Source: Steroidobacteraceae bacterium
GTDB lineage: Bacteria; Pseudomonadota; Gammaproteobacteria; Steroidobacterales; Steroidobacteraceae
NCBI GenBank assembly: GCA_019683695.1
Contig: JADGHX010000003.1
Span: 1 to 64,000 of the forward strand
Length of the DNA: 64,000 nucleotides
Reading direction: 5' to 3'
Below, piece by piece: positions 1 to 9,077 of the stretch. How positions within the stretch are numbered: position 1 is the first letter of the stretch; each line of letters begins with the position of its first letter. The notes under the pieces were generated by a model. That model made no database searches. It saw only the letters and a list, made by a program, of their open reading frames with translations, and was not told the origin of the DNA. A program made the position numbers and the translations under genes.

Positions 1-689
1 GCCCACAACAGCATGAGAGCCCACCCCAGGCGCGATGTGGCAATGGCGAGTGCCACGGTTGTGGTGACTGCGGTGAACTTGAGCAGCCCGCGCCCCGGCA
101 CTCGCGCGCGGCGCTCGAGCAGGTAGCACGCAAGCACCCAGCCGCTCAGCAGATAGGTCGCATAGTACGAAGGCTCGTACGAGATGCCGTTGACTCGCGG
201 CAAGACACCCGGAATCCACCATTGCGTGACGAGCACCCCGACGCCGAACAGTCCGAGCGCGAACTGCGCAATCCCGAAGAGCGCGAGCAGGACGAAGCTC
301 ATCAGGAAGTAGCGCACGAGCCTCACGAGCGCCGCTTCCGTCCGGAACGTCTGCACGAACACGAAGACGATCAGCACGTCCGTGATCGCCCAGAACGTGT
401 AGCCCACGGATCGCTTGATGAGCTGCGAGAACGGCAGCGTGGCGAAAAGCCAGACGACGAACAGGTACAGCCAGTGCCAGCCCGGAAACAGCCGCACACC
501 GGTCTGCCACATGAGCGCCGGGCAGAGCGCAACGGCCGCGAGCAGGCACAGCTGCGAGAACCTGAAATTGAAGCCCAGCGTGACGCTCGGCCAGATGTCT
601 CCCGAGGCGAACAGGATGGCGAACAGGCACAGCAGGGTTTGCGCCTTGAGCAGCAGGCGTACGCTGTCGACGGCCCCTGCCTGCGCCAT
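1..689 (-). CDS. O-antigen ligase/polymerase-like membrane protein (partial, 3' end outside window)
   Basis: This gene is missing from the ORF track because it runs off the left edge. Translating the complement from the ATG at 689 gives about 229 residues without a stop, starting MAQAGAVDSVRLLLKAQ. At least five hydrophobic segments are visible. A loop reads VNGISYEPSYYATYLLSG, which resembles the periplasmic stretch of Wzy/WaaL-type O-antigen polymerases and ligases. An AAAGGTG ribosome site lies about 8 nt upstream of the ATG. It follows the methyltransferase gene by 19 bp on the same strand, so both probably belong to a polysaccharide locus continuing to the left. The family call rests on topology and that one loop; the substrate is unknown. 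Confidence 0.7.
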   Translation of the reverse strand, partial: MAQAGAVDSVRLLLKAQTLLCLFAILFASGDIWPSVTLGFNFRFSQLCLLAAVALCPALMWQTGVRLFPGWHWLYLFVVWLFATLPFSQLIKRSVGYTFWAITDVLIVFVFVQTFRTEAALVRLVRYFLMSFVLLALFGIAQFALGLFGVGVLVTQWWIPGVLPRVNGISYEPSYYATYLLSGWVLACYLLERRARVPGRGLLKFTAVTTTVALAIATSRLGWALMLLW

Positions 690-708
690 ATGAGACACCT
701 TTTTCCGT

Positions 709-1485
709 TCAGGTCACGCGCACGTCGAGTTGCGTGCGGCGCTGGAACAGCAGCATCACTCCGAGCCAGCCTCCATGATCTGAAAACCTTAGTGCGACGC
801 GATGACAGCCGCACTCCTGCAGCACGCGCAGGATCGCGTTGATGTCGTAAGAGTTCATCTGCATCAACGGGCTGCGCAACGGTCTTCGCTGGAGCACATT
901 CAGCGCCGGGTGGACCCCGGGCACGCGCTTCCTCATCCAGTGAACCCACGTGCGCCAGTGCGGCAAGCGCGAGGCGTACACGAAGTGAAGGGCACCGATT
1001 CCGTTCTGATCGAGGTGCGTGAGGAGCTTGCGCACCGCGTGCATTCCCATGCGCTGGGGCATGTGCTGGAAGACGATGTACGAATGGATCAGGTCGAAGG
1101 TGGCGCGGCTCGAGTCCAGCTCACGCGGCTCGAGCAACGTCACATTATCGAGGCCGGCGCGTCCGCAGTTGCGCTGCGCCTCTTCAAGCATTCCCCGTGA
1201 GATGTCGACGCCCGTTACGTCCGGAACGCGTCGCGCCAGAGGCAGGATCACGCGACCGACGCCGCAGCCAAAATCCAGCGCGCGCGTAGGCGCGAAATCG
1301 GGACACAGCGACTCATGGATCGCCGCGAAGAGTCCCGTGACGTGTTCCTCACCGGTTGCGAAGAACGCGGCCCGCGCCGGCCCCTCCTCCCCCGCCTCGC
1401 GGAAGCGGGGTGCGTTGAGCACGCCAAAGTACGGATCGCTCCGGCCAAAGACCTCCCAGGACTCCGCGACGCGACGAGCGAACAC
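709..1485 (-). CDS. class I SAM-dependent methyltransferase
   Basis: A 258-residue protein with a Rossmann-type methyltransferase core. The SAM-binding motif I is ALDFGCGVGRVILPLARR near residue 70, followed by an acidic strand (VTGVDIS) and a later YIVFQHMP segment that matches motif IV of this superfamily. The acceptor cannot be read from sequence. It sits 19 bp upstream of the O-antigen ligase-like gene on the same strand, so a sugar or glycan intermediate in surface-polysaccharide synthesis is a reasonable inference. The start follows the ORF track ATG; I see no competing start with a better ribosome site. Confidence 0.8.
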   Translation of the reverse strand: MFARRVAESWEVFGRSDPYFGVLNAPRFREAGEEGPARAAFFATGEEHVTGLFAAIHESLCPDFAPTRALDFGCGVGRVILPLARRVPDVTGVDISRGMLEEAQRNCGRAGLDNVTLLEPRELDSSRATFDLIHSYIVFQHMPQRMGMHAVRKLLTHLDQNGIGALHFVYASRLPHWRTWVHWMRKRVPGVHPALNVLQRRPLRSPLMQMNSYDINAILRVLQECGCHRVALRFSDHGGWLGVMLLFQRRTQLDVRVT

Positions 1486-1849
1486 CGAAGGGCCTCCGCA
1501 TGGCCAACGAAGAGTGGCAGAGGGCTAGCATCCGCCATGCCGCGGCCGCGTGGGTCGTGTCGCGGTCGGATCGGCCGTGGCGCGGGTGGAGCGGACGCCG
1601 CCGCTGGCGAATCGGCCATGCCGCCGGCTCGATGGACCGTGCGGGTCGCTCATGGGCCTGGTTCACCGGAGATGTCGCCCGCGGCCGTCTGACGCGACTT
1701 CTTCAGACCTCGGTTCCGAGGACGCGTGAATGCCGCCGCGTGTGGTTGTGCTCGCGCGGCCCGGGCAAACGGAGAACGTCAGACCAAGCGTGACCGGCGC
1801 CGTTCGTGCACGGCTCGCGCGCCGAGAAAGCTCAGCGCGCCATCGCTCG
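1486..1849. other. 364-bp gap without a recognisable gene
   Basis: The stretch lies between the phosphatase stop and the methyltransferase start, both on the minus strand. Short ORFs cross it in several frames but none resembles a protein family or has a convincing ribosome site. No clear hairpin terminator or repeat was found. It probably contains the end of the carboxylase operon transcript and the promoter of the methyltransferase/ligase pair. Confidence 0.5.
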
Positions 1850-2719
1850 CTAGCCGAGCCCCGGAATGGCTCCGCAGGTGAGCAGCTCGCCGACGCCGGA
1901 GAGCACGCGATGCGGCTGCCGCGCGGCCGGCTGCCGCGCCCATTCTTCCGCGGAGGTGGTGCCCGTCGTCACGGCCAGCGCGGTCGCGCCGCCCCGGCGC
2001 GCCATGATCACCTCGACCATCGGGTCGTCCCCGACGACGCCGACGTGCCGCGCCGGCACACGAAGCGTCTTCGCCACGAACCGCAGCGCATGGAGCGAGG
2101 GCTTGCCGGTGAGGATCATCGGCGCCTTCGTCATGCGCCGGATGGCGCCGACGATGGCGTACGAGTAACCCATGGCCCGCCCCTGCCGGGTCGCGAAGAA
2201 CGGCACGTCCGAGGCCACATACAGCTTCGCGCCGCCCCAGATCGCCTGGCACGCGGCTTCGATGTCCTTCATCCCGCATTCGGGATGCCAGCCCACATAC
2301 ACCGCCTGGACCTCGCTCGCGCGCGGCTCGCCCGTGAACACGATTTCGATGCCCGCATCGGCCAGCGCCTGCCCCACACCGCGTGTGCCGAGCACGAGCA
2401 CGCGCCGGATTCCGCGCCGGACCATGTGATCCGCCGTCACGCTGGAGGGCGTGAGCATCTGCGCATCGTCCACCGGCAACCCGAGCTTGCGCAGCCGCGC
2501 CGCCTGCTCCGCAGGCGCGTAGGCGCTGCCATTCGTCAACACCACATACGGAATCGCACGCTCCTTCAGCGTGGAAAGCACTTCGACGGCACCGGGCAGC
2601 ACCTCGTAGCCGCCGAGCGACCGATCGCTGAGCAGCAGCGTGCCGTCGAGATCGAACATGAAACCCTTGATCACCGGCAGGACGTCCTGCACCGGCTCGC
2701 GTGCGACGGAAACATTCAT
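1850..2719 (-). CDS. HAD-IIA family phosphatase (NagD-like)
   Basis: The ORF track extends this frame far upstream, but the real protein is about 289 residues from the ATG at 2719, whose ATGA overlaps the carboxyltransferase stop. HAD motif I is MFDLDGTLLLSDR near the N-terminus, motif II is VLTNGSA, the motif III lysine is in LTGKPS, and motif IV is VGVVGDDPMVEV. The cap between motifs II and III is the NagD/4-nitrophenylphosphatase type (HAD-IIA). Such enzymes remove phosphate from small organic phosphates. As the last gene of an operon that also encodes an ATP-dependent dikinase, it plausibly dephosphorylates an intermediate or a damaged by-product; that role is inference. Confidence 0.85.
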   Translation of the reverse strand: MNVSVAREPVQDVLPVIKGFMFDLDGTLLLSDRSLGGYEVLPGAVEVLSTLKERAIPYVVLTNGSAYAPAEQAARLRKLGLPVDDAQMLTPSSVTADHMVRRGIRRVLVLGTRGVGQALADAGIEIVFTGEPRASEVQAVYVGWHPECGMKDIEAACQAIWGGAKLYVASDVPFFATRQGRAMGYSYAIVGAIRRMTKAPMILTGKPSLHALRFVAKTLRVPARHVGVVGDDPMVEVIMARRGGATALAVTTGTTSAEEWARQPAARQPHRVLSGVGELLTCGAIPGLG

Positions 2720-4209
2720 GATGTGACGGAGGGGTTCTCGGCTTGCGGCTCGCGCCGCAGCTCCAATTTGAAGCCCGCCTTCTCCAGGCAGACGTAGTTG
2801 AGGTCCCGGCGCGCGGCCAGCTTGCGCAGCAGGCTGATCACCGGTTTCAGCGTGGGGTCGTAATGGCGCGCGGCGGGAGGCGCGGCGCGCATGGCATCCA
2901 CCTGCCCCGCGGGCATCACCGCGCGCAGCAGGAACTCCTCGTCGGAGAGATCCCGCCCGATGCGGCGACGCAGCTCCGGCAGCGGTGGCATGGGCGGCTC
3001 CGCACGCAGCTCGCGGGTGCGCGGCAGGGACTCGATGCGATCCATCACGGCCGGATCGATCGGCATGTTGGGTTTGCCGAAGCGGCCGAGCGCATAGCGA
3101 ATCACTTCGTCCGGAATGACGGCGTAGCGCTCGCGCCCGGTCACGTTCATCACGGCCTGTGTGAGCGTCATCTGCGCAAACGGCGTCATCACGATGGGCC
3201 AGCCCAGCTCCTGGCGCACGCGCCCGAGCTCCTCGATGACGGCGCCTTCGAGATGCGACAGGCGCGCCTCGGCCAGGTGGCGACGCATCGTCCCCACCAT
3301 GCCGCCGGGCAGCTGATGGTGCTGATAGTTCGCGTCGAACGGCTGCGGCTTTCCGGCCGGCAGGCCTTCGGCCTCTGCAAGGCGCGTGAAGTAGCGGTTC
3401 ACTTCGGCGAGCGCTTCGTCGTCCACCGCGACGGTGTGGCCGAGCGCGCGCAGATTGGCCACCACGCGCTCCGAGAGCGGGTTCGAGGTGCCATCCGCGG
3501 CGGCGCCGGAGGCGCACTGGAGCGCGCTCACGCCGTAATCCACCGCATCCAGATAAGCGAGCTCCGCCAGCCCGATGGTGCAGTGGGAGTGCAGCTCGAG
3601 CGGCTTGTCACCGATCACCGCCCTGATGGCGGGAATGAGCGTGCGTGCACGATTGGGCGAGAGCAGCCCGCCCGGATCCTTGATGTAGAGGGCATCGATA
3701 TCGGGGCACGCGGCCAGCTTGCGCGCCCGCTCCACGTAATGCGCGTCATCGTGAATGGGGCTCAGCGTGTAGACGAGCGCCACGATCACGTACTCGCCCC
3801 CGCCCTGCTTCACCATGCGTGCGCAGGCGATGTTCGAGTCCGCATCGTTCATCGGGTCCGCAAGACAAAAACGGCGAATGCCGTTGCGTGCGAGCACGCG
3901 GAAGGCGAGCGCCATGAATTCCGGGCTGGCCGTTTCCCATGCGATGAAGCGGAACCCCGTGGACATGAACTGCAGCGGCGTGTTCGGCGTGGCCTCGGCC
4001 ATGAGCCGGATGCGCTCCCACGGATCTTCCTTCTTGTAGCGGACCGCAACGCCCATGTGCGTGGACGTGGTGAAGTCGATGGCCTTGAAGCCCACGCGAT
4101 CCATCACCGGCGCAATCGTGAGCGTGCGCGCCGTGTCGATGCCGAGCGCCGCCCACAGGCACTGGTTGCCATCGCGAAGCGACGTCTCGACGAGCTGAAC
4201 CTCAGCCAT
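2716..4209 (-). CDS. biotin-dependent carboxyltransferase, OadA/PycB/transcarboxylase-5S type
   Basis: A protein of about 497 residues. The N-terminal HMGL-like TIM barrel opens with VETSLRDGNQ, carries the metal-binding LHSHCTIG motif and the lysine expected to be carbamylated in LYIKDPGGLL. A conserved PYC/OADA domain follows, with HQLPGGMVG and VMTPFAQ. It has no biotinyl domain, so it must work with the separate BCCP. The track uses a TTG at 4218, but AGGAG lies about 10 nt before the ATG at 4209, so I chose 4209. The family transfers CO2 from carboxybiotin to 2-oxo acids or related acceptors. The DPGG in place of the common DMAG after the active lysine is unusual, so the acceptor need not be pyruvate. 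Confidence 0.85.
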   Translation of the reverse strand: MAEVQLVETSLRDGNQCLWAALGIDTARTLTIAPVMDRVGFKAIDFTTSTHMGVAVRYKKEDPWERIRLMAEATPNTPLQFMSTGFRFIAWETASPEFMALAFRVLARNGIRRFCLADPMNDADSNIACARMVKQGGGEYVIVALVYTLSPIHDDAHYVERARKLAACPDIDALYIKDPGGLLSPNRARTLIPAIRAVIGDKPLELHSHCTIGLAELAYLDAVDYGVSALQCASGAAADGTSNPLSERVVANLRALGHTVAVDDEALAEVNRYFTRLAEAEGLPAGKPQPFDANYQHHQLPGGMVGTMRRHLAEARLSHLEGAVIEELGRVRQELGWPIVMTPFAQMTLTQAVMNVTGRERYAVIPDEVIRYALGRFGKPNMPIDPAVMDRIESLPRTRELRAEPPMPPLPELRRRIGRDLSDEEFLLRAVMPAGQVDAMRAAPPAARHYDPTLKPVISLLRKLAARRDLNYVCLEKAGFKLELRREPQAENPSVTS

Positions 4210-4214
4210 GATGC

Positions 4215-5579
4215 TCAAATCTCCTGTCGGGCCGGCCGGGCTTCGAGCAGGCGCGCCACGAACCCGGTGTCGACACCGCCGGCCTGAAACTCGGGATTCG
4301 CGAGCAGCATCGCATGGAACGGCAGATTCGTCGCCACGCCGCCGATGCGCGTGGTGCCGATGGCTTCTCGCAGGCGCGTGAGCGCGGCGGTGCGGTCGTC
4401 CCCGTGAGCGATGATCTTGGCCATCAGCGAATCGTAGAACGGCGGCACGCGAGACCCGGTGGCGATGTGCGTGTCCACCCGTATGCCCTCACCCGCGGGC
4501 CAGATCGCTTCGCGCACCTGCCCCGGGCTCGGCCGGAAGTCGTTCGCCGGATCCTCCGCGTTCACGCGGCACTCGATGGCCCAGCCACGCGGCCGGACCT
4601 CACCCTGAGCGAGGCGCAATCCGGCGCCGCCCGCGATGGCGATCTGCTCGGCCACGAGATCCACGCCCGTGACCGCTTCCGTGACCGGATGCTCCACCTG
4701 AATGCGCGCGTTCATCTCCAGGAAATAGAACACGTTGGTTGCGCGGTCCACGAGAAACTCCACGGTGCCGGCGCCGCGGTAATGCAGACGACGCGCAAAG
4801 CGCACCGCAGCTTCATGCAGCGCGCTGCGCACGCTTTCCGGCAAACCGGGTGCCGGTGTTTCCTCGACCAGTTTCTGGTAGCGGCGCTGAGCGGAACAAT
4901 CCCGCTCGCCAAGGTGAATCACATTGCCCGCGCCATCGCCGAGCACCTGCACTTCCACGTGCCGCCCGCTCGCGATGAATTTTTCGAGATACAGGCGCGC
5001 ATCGCCGAACGCCGCGCCCGCTTCGGCGGCGGCCAGCTCGATGGCCGCGGGCAGCTCATCGATGCGGTCCACGCGCTTCATGCCCCGGCCGCCGCCGCCC
5101 CCGACGGCTTTCACCACGAGCGGCGCGCCGATGTCACGCGCGGCGGCCACCGCCTCGGCCGCCGAAGCGAATGCACCACCCGGAACGACCGGAACACCCG
5201 CGGCAATGGCCTCTGCGCGTGCGCGCAGCTTGTCCCCCACGGCTTCGATCTGGTCCGCGGTGGGGCCGATGAACACGACTCCGTTCTCTTCGCACAGCCG
5301 CGCGAGCGGCGCGCGCTCGGAGAGAAAGCCGTAGCCCGGATGAATGGCGTCGCACTGCGTGCCGAGCGCCGCCTGCACGATCGTCTCGACCTTCAGGTAG
5401 CTCTCGGACGGCCGCGCCGGGCCGATGCACACGGTGCGATTCGCAAAGCACGCCGGGAGACTGTCGCGATCTGCCTCCGAGACCGCGAGCACCGTCTCGA
5501 TGCCGAGCTGCCGGCACGTGCGCATCACCCGCAGCGCGATCTCACCGCGGTTTGCAATCAGGATGCGCCGGATGGCCAC
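4215..5579 (-). CDS. biotin carboxylase (AccC-like)
   Basis: A 454-residue ATP-grasp enzyme of normal length for the family, starting at a GTG two bases after the BCCP stop. It opens with IRRILIANRGEIALRV, has the HPGYGFLSE motif, the glycine-rich VGGGGGRGMK loop and the EMNARIQVEHPVTE active-site motif. It carboxylates biotin on a carrier protein using ATP and bicarbonate. The gene order BCCP, BC, CT inside one operon indicates a dedicated three-component carboxylase. The housekeeping acetyl-CoA carboxylase normally uses AccA and AccD instead of an OadA-type transferase, and those are absent here. Confidence 0.95.
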   Translation of the reverse strand: MAIRRILIANRGEIALRVMRTCRQLGIETVLAVSEADRDSLPACFANRTVCIGPARPSESYLKVETIVQAALGTQCDAIHPGYGFLSERAPLARLCEENGVVFIGPTADQIEAVGDKLRARAEAIAAGVPVVPGGAFASAAEAVAAARDIGAPLVVKAVGGGGGRGMKRVDRIDELPAAIELAAAEAGAAFGDARLYLEKFIASGRHVEVQVLGDGAGNVIHLGERDCSAQRRYQKLVEETPAPGLPESVRSALHEAAVRFARRLHYRGAGTVEFLVDRATNVFYFLEMNARIQVEHPVTEAVTGVDLVAEQIAIAGGAGLRLAQGEVRPRGWAIECRVNAEDPANDFRPSPGQVREAIWPAGEGIRVDTHIATGSRVPPFYDSLMAKIIAHGDDRTAALTRLREAIGTTRIGGVATNLPFHAMLLANPEFQAGGVDTGFVARLLEARPARQEI

Positions 5580-5581
5580 GG

Positions 5582-6148
5582 CTACCCCGTCTTGCTCACG
5601 CGAAACAGCGCCTGACCGTATTCGACGAGCACGCCGTCCGCCGCGAGCACCTCCGTCACCCGCCCCCGTACGCCGGCGCGCACGGTGTTCATGAGCTTCA
5701 TCACCTCGATGATCGCGACGACGGTGTCTTCCTGCACTTCCGAGCCGACCTCGACGAACGGTGGCGCACCGGGCTTCGGCGCGCGATAGAACGTGCCGAG
5801 CAGCGGCGAGGCGATCTCGTGCACGTTCGGATCCTGCGCCGTTGCAGCCGGCGCGGCGTGCGCGGGCCCGGATTGCGGCGAGGAGGCCGCGGACCCTGTG
5901 CCCGCGGACGACGACGCGGCAGGCGCCGAAGCCGGATTGGCGCGCGCCGCCGCGTTTGCGCCCGCCCCAGCCAGCGGCGCTGCGCCCGCGTTCGGCGCGC
6001 CGGCAGCCGCAGGCGCCGCACTGCGCTCCACCGCTGCACCGCGTTTGAGACAGAGCTTCATCCCGTTGATCTCGAGCGTCAGCTCGTCGAACGTGGATTC
6101 CTCGAGAAGCCGGACGATCTCGGCAACGTCCGCAGCCGTCAGACTCAC
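5582..6148 (-). CDS. biotin carboxyl carrier protein (BCCP)
   Basis: The track ORF starts too far upstream; the real start is the GTG at 6148, overlapping the preceding stop as GTGA, giving about 188 residues. The N-terminus (TAADVAEIVRLLEEST, then LTLEINGMKL) matches the AccB N-terminal segment. A long Ala/Pro/Ser-rich linker follows, and the C-terminal biotinyl domain carries the biotinylation motif EVMKLMN, with the lysine as biotin site, preceded by SPLLGTFYRAP. It shuttles carboxybiotin between the carboxylase and the carboxyltransferase encoded just downstream. Confidence 0.93.
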   Translation of the reverse strand: MSLTAADVAEIVRLLEESTFDELTLEINGMKLCLKRGAAVERSAAPAAAGAPNAGAAPLAGAGANAAARANPASAPAASSSAGTGSAASSPQSGPAHAAPAATAQDPNVHEIASPLLGTFYRAPKPGAPPFVEVGSEVQEDTVVAIIEVMKLMNTVRAGVRGRVTEVLAADGVLVEYGQALFRVSKTG

Positions 6149-7194
6149 CGGCGCCCCCCGAAGATCGTCATCACGTGCGCCAGCGGGTCCGCGGCCGCGC
6201 GGGCGACAGGCGCCGCATCCTTCGCCGCCCACACCGTCTCGGGGCGGCTCTGGAGAAGATAGATCTGCTGCGTCTGGCGGCAGATGGCCCATTCGATGTC
6301 CTGTGGCCGGCCATAATGCCGCTCCACATTGCGCCCCACCGCGCGCAGGGCCTGCAGCTCGTCGTCGCTGAGGCAAGGCGTGCGTCGCTGCTCCTCGGGC
6401 ACCGGCACGCTTTCCGTGCCGCCCCCGGGCGCGGGCACATGCTGGATCTGCTTATCTGAAATCTCTCGCACCGACACTTCCCCGGTGATCTTGCCCACGA
6501 CCCAGCGATCCGGCGTCACTTCGCCGCCCACAACCGCCGAGCCAAGCCCCCACGCCCCTTCGATGGTGATGACGGATCGATCACCGCTCACCGGGCTGCG
6601 CGTGAACATCACGCCCGCCGTGCGCGCATCCACCATCTTCTGAACCACCACCGCCATCGCGACGCCGTCCTCCGGCAGGCCGCGCTTGCGGCGATAGGTG
6701 ACGGATTCGACGGAGTACAAGCTGGCCCAGCAGCTGCGCACCTTGCGAAGCGTGTCTTCCAGACTCGTGATCCAGAGATACGTGTCCTGCAGCCCCGCGA
6801 AGCTGGCATCTGCGGCGTCTTCCGTCGTGGCGGACGAACGCACGGCGATGGCCTGCCCGGCTTCCGTGCAGAGCGCGCCATACGCCGCAGAAATGTCGTC
6901 CAGCACCTCCGCCGGCAGCGGCGCGTCCTCCACTCTCGCTCGCAGCTCCTTGCAGCATTCCGTCACGCCGGCAAGATCGTCCGCATGCAACGCTTCCACG
7001 CGCGCCCGCACGGGCGAGTGCCGCTCCAGCGCCTGAATGAAGCGCTCGAACGCGCCCGTCTTCACGACAAACCCGGGCGGAACCGCAATGCCGGCGCGCT
7101 GCAGCTCCCCGAGGCTGCCGCCCTTGCCGCCGACATGAGGCCTGTCGTGCAGGCCGATGTCCGCAAACCAGCCGATGTTCTCCGTCGACTTCAT
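6145..7194 (-). CDS. ATP-binding (ATP-grasp) subunit of a split PEP-synthase-like dikinase
   Basis: About 349 residues containing only the PEP synthase/PPDK N-terminal nucleotide-binding domain: GGKGGSLGEL near residue 25, AVRSSATTEDAADASFAGLQ near 120, AGVMFTRSP and the terminal LLQSRPETVW. The phosphohistidine and substrate domains are absent and are encoded by the upstream partner. The track begins at a GTG (7197); the next codon is an ATG (7194) that shares one base with the partner's stop, and I prefer it. A size near 39 kDa and this domain content match protein 2 of phenylphosphate synthase from anaerobic phenol degraders. The expected chemistry is ATP to AMP plus phosphate with transfer of a phosphoryl group to a histidine of the partner. 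Confidence 0.85.
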   Translation of the reverse strand: MKSTENIGWFADIGLHDRPHVGGKGGSLGELQRAGIAVPPGFVVKTGAFERFIQALERHSPVRARVEALHADDLAGVTECCKELRARVEDAPLPAEVLDDISAAYGALCTEAGQAIAVRSSATTEDAADASFAGLQDTYLWITSLEDTLRKVRSCWASLYSVESVTYRRKRGLPEDGVAMAVVVQKMVDARTAGVMFTRSPVSGDRSVITIEGAWGLGSAVVGGEVTPDRWVVGKITGEVSVREISDKQIQHVPAPGGGTESVPVPEEQRRTPCLSDDELQALRAVGRNVERHYGRPQDIEWAICRQTQQIYLLQSRPETVWAAKDAAPVARAAADPLAHVMTIFGGRR

Positions 7195-9035
7195 CACGCG
7201 TCCTGTTCAAGAATGGTCACGATGCCGCGCCCGCCATCCACCCGGATCCGCTGACCGTCCTTGATGCGGGCCGTGGCGTTGCCGGTGCCCACCACCGCAG
7301 GCAGGCCATATTCGCGCGCCACGATGGCCGCATGGCTCATCGAGCCGCCGATGTCGGACACCGCGGCCGCAATCTTCTGGAAGATGGGCGCCCAGGTGGG
7401 GTTCGTCACCTGGCACACGAGAATGTCGCCCTTCTGCACGCGCGAGATTTCCTCCACGGACTTCACCACGCGCGCCGGGCCTTCGGCCACGCCGCTCGAG
7501 GCGGCAAACCCCTTCACCTCGTTCGTGTCCTCACCGCCGCTCGCGGCGAGCCAGTTGTCGAGGCTCTCGCGCGTGATGCCCCAGAGCATCACGATGGCGG
7601 GGTCGTCGATCACATCCGGCACGGGCCCGAGCGCGGGCGGCGTCTCGTGCTTCGCCCATTCCTCGAGCGCCGCGCGCCGCTCCGCCACGATCTTCGGCCA
7701 GTGCGCGGGGCCACGTGGCTCCGAGCCGTTCGACCAGGCGGTCATCAGATCGATGATCGCGGCCTCGAGCTCGTAGTGCGTGAGATGGAACACATCCTCG
7801 GCATCCGGGAAGAACTTGTGCTGCGCGAGCAGCGCGCCGAATTCGCGGATCTTGTTGAAGAAGAGATTCGTGTACCAGTGCTCGCAGTAGAACTTGTGCC
7901 CTTCCACGTACGGAAACACGCGGTGCGCGAGCGTGATCATCTGATCGTACGCGGCGCGCTCGTCGTCCGTGGACAGAAGCTCGCGATATTCGGCGATGAG
8001 CTGCGCGCGCTCGGCCTTGAGCCGCTCGATGGGGCGCTCCAGGGATTCGCCGGCGCGCACGCGGCGCATGTAATCCGGCAGGCCCGCGAAGGGCATCGAG
8101 AGATCGTCGTTCCACGCGCGGTGATAGTGGTAGAACCCATCACCCACGTTGATGTTGAACCACGGATCGCGCGCGGCCTGCAGCTCCTTCAGCCACTGCT
8201 CGCCCGGCGGGCCCGACTGCCGCAGCGACTCGATGATGACTTCGGCAGGCACCCCCTCCTTGAACTTGCCATCCACACCGAGCTCCACGGCGCGACGCGC
8301 GAGCCGGCGCAGCTCGTCATCCGGGCGGAAGATCTCCGCTTCGATGCCGGCGACCATGCGCGCGATGGTCTGGTCCGTGATCTCCGGAAACGCCTTCTTG
8401 CAGAAGGCGAAGAACGTGAGATAGGCACCATACCCGAGCAGCAGGAACTCGAAGTGGTGGTGCCACATCCGGAAGTACCCTTCGAGGGTCTTCTGGTAGA
8501 TGTCGAGCAGGTAGTGGTTCGAGGCCACGCCGCGCCCGGCATGCACGTTCTCGAGCGGCTCGAGCTCCGGCAGCGTGGGCTTCGGCAGCGCCTGCGCGTC
8601 CTGGATGAGCTTCAGCATCTTCTCGCGCCACTGCGCGTAGAGCCGCTCCCAGTTTTCGTAGTAATAGAACGCGCGCTTCTGGAATTCCTCGGTCCGCCGC
8701 GCGATCTCGGCCGGATCCGTCACCGCGTTGCCGCCGATGTACACGCGGCCGTTGATGATGCGGTGATCGATCCCGAGCGTGGTGGGCAGACAGTGCACGC
8801 GGGTGTTCGCCGCGCCCAGCGCGCAGTACGCCGCCTCCGCGGTCACCATGTCGAACGCGGACATGGGCTCGGGGAAGTGCATGGAGTTGTAGAACCAGAA
8901 GCGGTTGTCATCCGCCTCGCTGAACTGGATGTGATAGGGATACGCCGCCTGCGCCCGCTCGGTGCCTGGAATCACCCTGAGCGAGCTCGGCAGGGGAAAT
9001 CCCTTCGTCGGCTTCGGCTTCGGTTGCGCGTTCAT
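7194..9035 (-). CDS. phosphohistidine (mobile-domain) subunit of a phenylphosphate-synthase/rifampin-phosphotransferase-like dikinase
   Basis: A 613-residue protein. Residues about 60-480 form a helical, aromatic-rich middle region (for example DNRFWFYNSMHFPEPMSAF) without the TIM barrel that binds pyruvate in true PEP synthase. The last 110 residues are the swivelling PEP-utilising domain with GGSMSHAAIVAREYGLPAVV, the histidine being the phosphoryl carrier. The same order, substrate region then C-terminal histidine domain, is known from phenylphosphate synthase protein 1 and from rifampin phosphotransferase, which phosphorylate hydroxyl groups. The gene lies 42 bp after the PQQ dehydrogenase and overlaps the ATP-grasp partner. 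The acceptor is unknown; an alcohol, phenol or enol is inferred. Confidence 0.82.
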   Translation of the reverse strand: MNAQPKPKPTKGFPLPSSLRVIPGTERAQAAYPYHIQFSEADDNRFWFYNSMHFPEPMSAFDMVTAEAAYCALGAANTRVHCLPTTLGIDHRIINGRVYIGGNAVTDPAEIARRTEEFQKRAFYYYENWERLYAQWREKMLKLIQDAQALPKPTLPELEPLENVHAGRGVASNHYLLDIYQKTLEGYFRMWHHHFEFLLLGYGAYLTFFAFCKKAFPEITDQTIARMVAGIEAEIFRPDDELRRLARRAVELGVDGKFKEGVPAEVIIESLRQSGPPGEQWLKELQAARDPWFNINVGDGFYHYHRAWNDDLSMPFAGLPDYMRRVRAGESLERPIERLKAERAQLIAEYRELLSTDDERAAYDQMITLAHRVFPYVEGHKFYCEHWYTNLFFNKIREFGALLAQHKFFPDAEDVFHLTHYELEAAIIDLMTAWSNGSEPRGPAHWPKIVAERRAALEEWAKHETPPALGPVPDVIDDPAIVMLWGITRESLDNWLAASGGEDTNEVKGFAASSGVAEGPARVVKSVEEISRVQKGDILVCQVTNPTWAPIFQKIAAAVSDIGGSMSHAAIVAREYGLPAVVGTGNATARIKDGQRIRVDGGRGIVTILEQDA

Positions 9036-9077
9036 CGGCTTCTCCGCGTCGGCCCATCCGGTCAGGATCGGACGGGG

